From Anomaloglossus baeobatrachus (lineage: Eukaryota; Chordata; Amphibia; Anura; Aromobatidae): DNA of 64,000 nucleotides. Positions 56,463-64,000 of the stretch are shown here, in pieces (the first letter of the stretch is position 1; each line of letters opens with the position of its first letter). The notes beneath the pieces are model-generated. The model was not told the DNA's origin and did not search any database. It worked only from the letters and a program-made list of their open reading frames with translations. Made by a program: the position numbers and the translations under genes. The stretch covers positions 689,245,584-689,309,583 of the forward strand of contig NC_134354.1 in assembly GCF_048569485.1 (NCBI RefSeq), written 5' to 3'.

Positions 56463-56888
56463 TTAAAGGGAACCCGTCAGGTCCAAAATGCACCCAGAAC
56501 CCAGGGCAGCTCTGGGTGCATATTGCTAATCCCTGCATACACCAGCATAAATAAACAGATCTTTAGAAAACGTATTTCTAATGATCGTTTATTATATGCT
56601 AATGAGGCCAGAGACTAGTTGCAAAGGCATGTTCCCTTGACTAGTTGGCCCCATTAGTATGCCCACAAGGGTGTGCTGACATTCTAAGGGAGCCGACTAG
56701 CCAAGGAAATTCACGCGCTTGCGACTAGTCCCTGGCCTCATTAGCATATAATAAACGATCTTTAGAAACACTTTCTAAAGCTATATTTATGCTACTGTAT
56801 ACAGGGACTGTTAGGCACGAATTACTAATATGCACCCAGAACTGCCAGTGATTCTGGGTGCATATTGCACCTGACAGGTTCCCTTTAA
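56463..56888. mobile_element. TTAA-flanked miniature element in a PCBP2 intron
   Basis: The ends are inverted copies: TTAAAGGGAACCCGTCAGGT at the left and ACCTGACAGGTTCCCTTTAA at the right. Inner arms (GATCGTTTATTATATGCTAA and its complement) make it nearly palindromic. It encodes no protein. Confidence 0.8.
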
Positions 56889-57298
56889 TGGTGTGGCCAA
56901 GCATCCAGAAAATGGGCCATCACTGCTAGGTGATTTGGGCAAAAAAAAAAAAAAAAAAAAGAAGAAGAAGAGCAAAAAACCAGGATTGGCAGAGATTTCA
57001 CTGCAAGTCCTAGGTTTCAGCCACATTTCACTATGCAGTCCAAGCCTTATGAAATATGAGTGTCCCACCCAGCACTTTACCTTAGCAGCCCTTTGTATTC
57101 CAGCTCAGTGTTATTCTATTAAACTGAATCTGAAGGAGTTTGAACACAAGGCGCTACCTAATGCAAGGGTCCCTTTAGATAACTGATTGGGGGTCTGACA
57201 GCATCTCCTAGTCATGGTTATGCACTTAAATTGGACACTGTTCTATTCTTCTCCAGCAGTAGGACTCATCCATTACCCACAAAGTTATTATTCCTGGG

Positions 57299-57482
57299 TA
57301 AAGGGACTGCCAGCAGTGACTGTCGAAACTAAGTACAGGTGCTCAGTGCACCAAAATGTGGCCAAAAATGTAACAATACCTTCCCACCTGCAATGGAGGG
57401 AGAACAAGCAGGTGGGAAGGTGGACATGCTATGGTGCACCGAGCACCTTTACGTTGGTCATTTTGTGCCAACAGTTCCTTTA
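57299..57482. mobile_element. 184-bp palindromic miniature element
   Basis: The tips TAAAGGGACTGCCAGCA and TGCCAACAGTTCCTTTA are inverted copies. An inner stem GTGCTCAGTGCACCA / TGGTGCACCGAGCAC and CCTTCCCACCTGC / GCAGGTGGGAAGG fills most of the element. It is non-coding and lies in the distal PCBP2 intron. Confidence 0.7.
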
Positions 57483-57782
57483 AACAAATAATTGCTTGTC
57501 TAATGGATCGATAAGCTGTGAAAACTGGTCTACAGAATCAGTCTCTGCAATAAATTGCTGGGGGGAGAAAAAAAAAAATTCACTAATCCTTACACAAAGT
57601 GGCAAACTTGGCCAATTTCACATCTATAATGAGTTTAAAAAAAACAAAAAAAAAACACATGCAGTTAACATGAAGTTAAAATCTATTTTCATCAAGATGT
57701 ATATGATATGATGTATAGTGTATAACATGCAGACTGCACAGAAATAACTCGTACTAGGGTTTCTCAACAAACCATTGGCTGC

Positions 57783-57788
57783 TTTATT
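57783..57788 (-). terminator. PCBP2: Poly(A) signal of the proximal PCBP2 last exon
   Basis: AATAAA on the minus strand (within GTCAATAAAGCAGCC) lies about 250 bases after the stop of the long-tail exon. Confidence 0.6.
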
Positions 57789-58038
57789 GACATACAGTGA
57801 ATGCTGATCAAAGCAATAAAATAGCTAACACTATATGTAAGCTGAAGGATGCACATAGAGGCAAGAATCTACCTATCAAATCAATGACAACCCCAATTTT
57901 GCACACTAACCACCATCGCGATGGTTTACTTTGTAGTATATGCATTTACAGCAGATCCAGCAGGATTAAAAGACAGTCAATGCAATCAATGTTACATAGA
58001 GAAGTTCAGTTTCTAGGACAACTCAAACCACAGGCTAC

Positions 58039-58405
58039 TCAGTATGGAGAGAAGCGCTGCTTGTCCGATTTCACTTTAGAGTATTGCTGGGCGGCAGAGG
58101 CAGGAGCAGCACAGGATGAGGTAGAGGAGGCTGTGGACACGACATTTAGAGCCAGGAGCGGGACAGGTTTCATGTCAAGCAGATTGGAGACACAAGGGGC
58201 AGTCGAGGGATTAGGGAGGCTGGAAGGTGTTTCCGAGGAGGAGGAAGAGGATGTGGAGGCTGAGGAGGGTTCGCCGCCCCCGGCCGTGGAAGCGTTCACC
58301 AGAGAGGGGGCAGCATTGGAAGAGGAAGGGGTGGAGGGTTGAGAGATGCTGAGAAGGTCAGGGGTCGTGACGCTCTGGGAGGAGGAGGGTTTAGCAGTTT
58401 CTAGA
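58039..58405 (-). CDS. PCBP2: PCBP2 proximal last exon, long PCBP4-like tail
   Basis: A strong acceptor (TTTTCCTCTGTTTCAG-type) precedes the exon. Its first base T completes AG from the KH3 exon to AGT (Ser), and the frame then runs 121 residues to TGA. It reads LETAKPSSSQ, DLLSISQPSTPSSS, a long Ser-rich stretch, VSNLLDMKPVPLLALNVV and ends SDKQRFSPY. This matches the layout of the human PCBP4 C-terminus as I remember it (LETAK..., LKPMPFLAL, ...RQKFSPY). A poly(A) signal follows at 57783-57788. The exon therefore looks like an alternative last exon used instead of the short tail, giving a protein about 110 residues longer. It is well kept in a repeat-rich intron, which argues for selection. 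Confidence 0.8.
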
Positions 58406-59209
58406 CTGAAACAGAGGAAAAAAAGAAAAAAAGGGAACAAAACTAAACGGGTGGGTGGGAGAACAGGAACAAACGGAGGAGTACAGGAGGATAACAATGG
58501 AGGCTGAGAGCAAGCTAAACACTATAGTGAAACCAAGATGCTAAGCAACTTAAGGATCTTTTTGCTCATTTTATAAACTATGCAGAATAAGCACATTTTA
58601 TCTTTCATAGATCAAACACTCTGGACATAATGGACACCGGTCAGTCTAGTGCAGGGTTTATGCGAGACGCATGACACCAGGAAGCAAGAATACAAAATCC
58701 CAGTCTTGCGCATCGTTCCACCCTCGGGGCCTGCACCATTACCAACCATGTACAAGTTATGTCCAAAGTGTAACATTACATGTATTGCACTCCATCCACT
58801 AATCCCAGGAGTTCTGGGTATAACTGAAGGTGCCATGTGCACAGCCTCATCAGTCTGCGGCACCTGGTGGAGCAGCATTATTCACCTCAGTGATGCCAAT
58901 TCACCAGGAACCAGAGAATGATCCAGCGCTGGTGAACTGAACACTACAATGTCTATAACATGGCGTTTATAGTATGGCTGCAATGGACAGCACTAACGAT
59001 CCTCACATATTGGTGCAGAGATGCTGAGGATTTACCAGATTTCATTTGCATTGAAAAGCAGCAAGTTTTACAAGCCAGCCTTTAAGGGAAGCCCTCAGAG
59101 AAGGACCTATTGGTGTCTGTATGCCTTCTAGCTTTTTTTCCCTTCCTCCAAGAGTTGGAACTTAGAGGGCTTGTTAAGGGGGAGAAAAAATTTTTTTTAA
59201 TAGTGTTGC

Positions 59210-59407
59210 CATTTTTTTGGAGGCCATTAATGTTTTAATGTCAATTGATTGAGCTGTGGACCACAGATCCACCTGCATGGCACACGTCTGCTGTACAAAT
59301 CAGCAGACCTGTGAGGGGGTGATCTCTGCTGGCTCACCATAGCAGCCAGTGATCATCCTTTCATGATTTAGGATGCAACTCTACATCCTTTGTCATGAAG
59401 GGGTTAA
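59210..59407. mobile_element. End fragment of a TTAA-flanked element
   Basis: It ends CATGAAGGGGTTAA, the same right tip as the TTAA elements at 2173 and 40749. The left end is not clear. Confidence 0.4.
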
Positions 59408-60107
59408 AATATCTGCCACAAAAGCAATCACACCAGGATTTTGATATATAAAGTAATGCCAGTGCTATGATGCTGAATGTAAGAATACATTTTGTTCAGA
59501 GATTGGATGTTTTACTTTAAAAATATGTGGGGGTTCCAGCAATGCACGGCTGATTGATAGGTGCAAGTGGAAGGGAGTATGTGGGGCGAGTCTTGCCATC
59601 TATACCCACTTGTCTGTCTGCACTGGAATTAACGTCTGACGGAAATAGGGGGGGGAGGAAGGCCAGGCAGGTGGGCAGACAGAGGCGGGAATCGATAGCA
59701 AGACCTAACCCACATTCCCTTCCTGTTGCTTTTGTCAAATAGCAGTGCATCGCTGGAACTTTACTTGCACATATTTCTAAAATAACACATCCAATCTCTG
59801 AATAAAAAGCCATGCTTACATTCAGCAGCCCAGCACCAGTATAGCACTGGCTTTACTTTATATGTGAAAATCCTGATGGTTGGTTTGCTTTAAATGGGTC
59901 CTTTTGGGACTATTGCTTCCCTTTATAGCATAATAAATTAAAACTTTCATAATGAAATAGTAAAGACGACTAAGGTTGTTTAGTTTCATGTCAGAAAACT
60001 ATTTTTGCCTCCTTGACAGATCTTTCACTCAATTCATGGGTAGAAATCTATTTAGTGAAAACAAGTTCACAATAGTGATAGAAGGCAGCTAGTGATTTTA
60101 AACTTTA

Positions 60108-60393
60108 AAGGCCACGTCACACTAAGCAACATCGCTAGCAATTTTCGAGTGCGTTTTTTGGGCACAAAACTGCATGACTTTGCTTCCCTAGCAAAGTCTA
60201 TGAGTTTTCATTTTTGCTGTCTGCACATTTTAAGCTGCGTTTTCGGCCTTAAAAACAAAAAAAAAAAAAAAAAAACACACCCACCAACATGCACATGTCA
60301 ATTCTTTCCTGCGTTTTGCCCCCATGCAATGCATTGGAAAAATGCAGAGATCAAAAACGCAGCGTCCAGAAAATGCAGCGTGCACACATAGCC
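60108..60393. mobile_element. Miniature element with a TA-flanked right tip
   Basis: The right tip, read inward as GGCTATGTGTGCACGC, lies against TA. The middle (AACTGCATGACTTTGCTTC and AGCAAAGTCTATGAGTTTTC) is shared with the element at 63702, so they are one family. The left tip (GGCCACGTCACAC) differs from the usual one. Confidence 0.6.
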
Positions 60394-61835
60394 TAAGTGT
60401 TCTACAACCTAGCACAGAAGATCCAGTGGTCCCTTACATGCTGCACTGCCAGCATAGCTTCCCCTGCTGATTGTCAGCAGCACAGCACATGGCCATGCAC
60501 TGGTGCCAATGTCACATGCTGTACGCTTGTGAAGACCAGGGTGCTCACTGCTTCTGTGCTAGTTTGGTGGTGAAAGAGGCAGCTATAGTTAAACATCTAC
60601 AGTTTTCATATTTTTGGAAAATTTAAAGGGGTGGTCTGAAACTAAAATTTTGAATCTTTAATTCATATTAAATTTTATTAAAAAAATAATTGTTCCCTCA
60701 CCATTATGTTTCCCGTACTTACACTACTGCTTGTGATAACACTAAATGATCAGGGGACAGAAGCCATATACACCAGTTAGAGTAGTGAGTGAACAAAAGG
60801 GAATTTTTTTAATTAAAAAAAAAAATTGATTTTAACATAAGATTTAAGATTAAAAAACATTTAGTTTTGGACCCCGCCTGTGATGCAGCTTCTGTTAATG
60901 AATTTAAAATAAATGTTTAAATGAAAAAGTTAAAAAAAAAAAACCCCAGGTCCATCCTCAGTCTCATGGACCAAATGTGCTTTGGTAAAGAAATTAAATT
61001 TAATTAACCAACATCTTTATTTATGTCTGTTTATCAATGACTACTTATTTTATCACTTTGTTTTCTAGGCTAACTTAAGCTTGCAGCATTGTGGCATATC
61101 AGACTATTGCAAAACTCATTGTTTCAATGCAAAGGAACGTCTGTCCTCATAAACATAGCATATACATTACACCATCCTTCTCACTAACCTGCTTTTAGGC
61201 TAAAGAAGCTCATCCACTAGTGTCTAAGACCCCCACTAAAGAGAATTACGCATTGTTAATAGCTTTACTGCCCATCATGCAATCTAACATCCTGATCCCC
61301 TCCAACAAGGGGAAAGTTTTGCAGAGGTCACATAACATTATGCCACATCACCGCTGCAGCCAATAGGCAACTAACAATTGGCTGCAGTGGTCACTGTCAC
61401 TACCACTGACAGACAGCTGGGCGATCAAAATAACTGAGTCTAGAAGGCAAGCAGCATTATTATTTTACAGTGGGCAATTAAGCTATCAAGAGGGCATTAG
61501 CCAGTAGTGGGTAGCCCCTTTAATAGGTCATGTAAGCAGGAGCCCTGTGGATTAGATACTTTGCCTACTTCTACAACATACAACTTATTTCACTAAAATA
61601 TTAGTCACATGAAAAAGTAAAAGCAAATTTAAATTAGCCAAATTTGAAGCAAAAGTCTAGTAAAATTCAGTAAGAAACTACTTCGTGGTTATGTAACAGG
61701 TTATCCAACCACTTTGTTTACCTAGAAATGTGCAATTGCATCTAAAAAAAAGGAGTGTTTAAATATCCACTGCAGAACAAGAACAAAAAAAAATAGAAAA
61801 AATTAAGATAAAAAAATCATACCCAAAATGTCTTA

Positions 61836-63363
<1,528 letters not shown>

Positions 63364-63365
63364 AC

Positions 63366-63421
63366 ATCGTTTGGAATGGTGAGTTCATGGGAGGTCGTCT
63401 GAGCTGAAGCATCAATACCTC
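63366..63421 (-). CDS. PCBP2: PCBP2 linker exon before KH3
   Basis: This is a 56-base exon with acceptor TTCTTATGTTTTAG and donor GAT|GTATGT. It begins with two bases of a split codon and then encodes GIDASAQTTSHELTIPND, ending on a full codon that joins LIGC of the next exon. HELTIPND is the first strand of KH3 and matches PCBP2 as remembered (GLDASAQTTSHELTIPND). Earlier exons (KH1, KH2 and the variable linker) must lie beyond the right edge. It is too short for ordinary frame searches. Confidence 0.9.
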
Positions 63422-63699
63422 CTAAAACATAAGAAAAAAAAAAAAAATAATGTAAAATTGTTCAAAAGCCAATAAAAAGTTTGTTAGAAATCCGGAAAAA
63501 ACAAAAGAACTTAAGATACACCAAGTTACTGTAAGGAATTAAACATTGGCCGGGCATAAATATTTGTGCATTACATTAATAGTACCTGCAGGTTGGTCAC
63601 TCAGGCCCCTCAAATGCAAACCTCCCAGGTCTCTGAACACTAGGGGCCAATTCATCAAGACTGGCATTTTGCACGACTTTCATGCGATATGTGCCTCCT
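63422..63699 (-). other. PCBP2: PCBP2 intron, no exon seen
   Basis: It is AT-rich, with an A-run just upstream of the acceptor on the plus strand. I see nothing else. Confidence 0.5.
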
Positions 63700-63701
63700 T
63701 A

Positions 63702-64000
63702 GGCTGTGTGCGCACTAGGCGTTCACCGCGTTTTTCGGGTGAGTTTTTGTTCAGAAAACTGCATGACTTTGCTTCACCAGCAAAGTCTATGAGTTTTCAT
63801 TTTTGCTGTATGCACACAGCGTTTTTTTTTAGCTGCGTTTTTGTGGTGCCCACAAAAACGCAGCATGTCAATTATTTCTGCATTTTTTCACCCATGAGAT
63901 GTTCAAAAACGCAATGAAAAACACAAATTGCAAATATACCTGCGTTTCTATGACTACAAACGCAGCTATAAACACAAGGGGTGGGTAGTTCAGTCACGTG
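63702..64000. mobile_element. TA-flanked miniature element, runs off the edge
   Basis: The left tip GGCTGTGTGCGCACTAG follows TA. The inner blocks AACTGCATGACTTTGCTTC and AGCAAAGTCTATGAGTTTTC are the same as in 60108-60393. The right end is outside the window. Confidence 0.65.

Noticed and set aside
57797-58342. 181-codon plus-strand frame
   Set aside because: It is the antisense shadow of the PCBP2 long-tail exon, which has splice sites, phase match and family motifs on the minus strand.
58039-58405. Separate PCBP4 gene
   Set aside because: The exon lies between the KH3 exon and the short-tail exon on the same strand, in matching phase, and no second KH3 exon is present.
61350-61420. Short palindrome GCTGCAGCCAATAGG with CAATTGGCTGCAG
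   Set aside because: It is likely part of a decayed repeat, but neither ends nor family could be fixed.

Overview
The window looks like nuclear DNA from an amphibian with a large genome, most likely a frog. The evidence is several DIRS-type tyrosine-recombinase retrotransposons, an amphibian/fish-type L1 element, many short inverted-repeat elements with TA or TTAA ends, and one vertebrate gene with conserved exons and normal splice sites. Nothing looks bacterial: there are no operons, CRISPR arrays or rRNA/tRNA genes. The species call is inference.

From 1 to 11.5 kb the DNA is old repeats and their remains: the 5' part of an L1 (minus strand), a minisatellite, the right end of a TTAA-flanked element, a solo LTR sitting in a CA microsatellite, a hAT-like palindrome beside a decayed Tc1/mariner transposase, a complete-looking non-autonomous LTR element (4647-8184, minus), and a long palindrome (8317-11500) split by a 2.2 kb minisatellite and a Helitron-like 3' end.

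From 11.5 to 31.7 kb there is a deep nest. A TA-flanked repeat was entered first by an L1 (11993-17920, with a 15-bp target duplication) and by a DIRS element (copy A, 18712-31695). Copy A was then entered by a gag-only LTR element (20681-27617) whose two 812-bp LTRs look identical. From 32 to 55.5 kb three more DIRS copies (B 33375-39366, C 42859-48950, D 49346-55184) lie in the same orientation as A; B splits a TTAA element and D splits a palindromic DNA repeat. A and B are close relatives and look young. C and D form a second, more decayed group.

From 55.9 to 63.4 kb lies the 3' half of a poly(rC)-binding-protein gene on the minus strand, best matched to PCBP2: a linker exon, the KH3 exon, and two phase-compatible alternative last exons. 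The distal one encodes the short PCBP2-type tail. The proximal one encodes a 121-residue tail like the PCBP4 C-terminus. Each has its own AATAAA signal. Small TA and TTAA inverted-repeat elements fill the introns. The upstream exons of the gene lie beyond the right edge.

All similarity statements come from reading motifs and from memory of the families. No database search or alignment was run, and the DIRS and LTR elements are described as fossils only.
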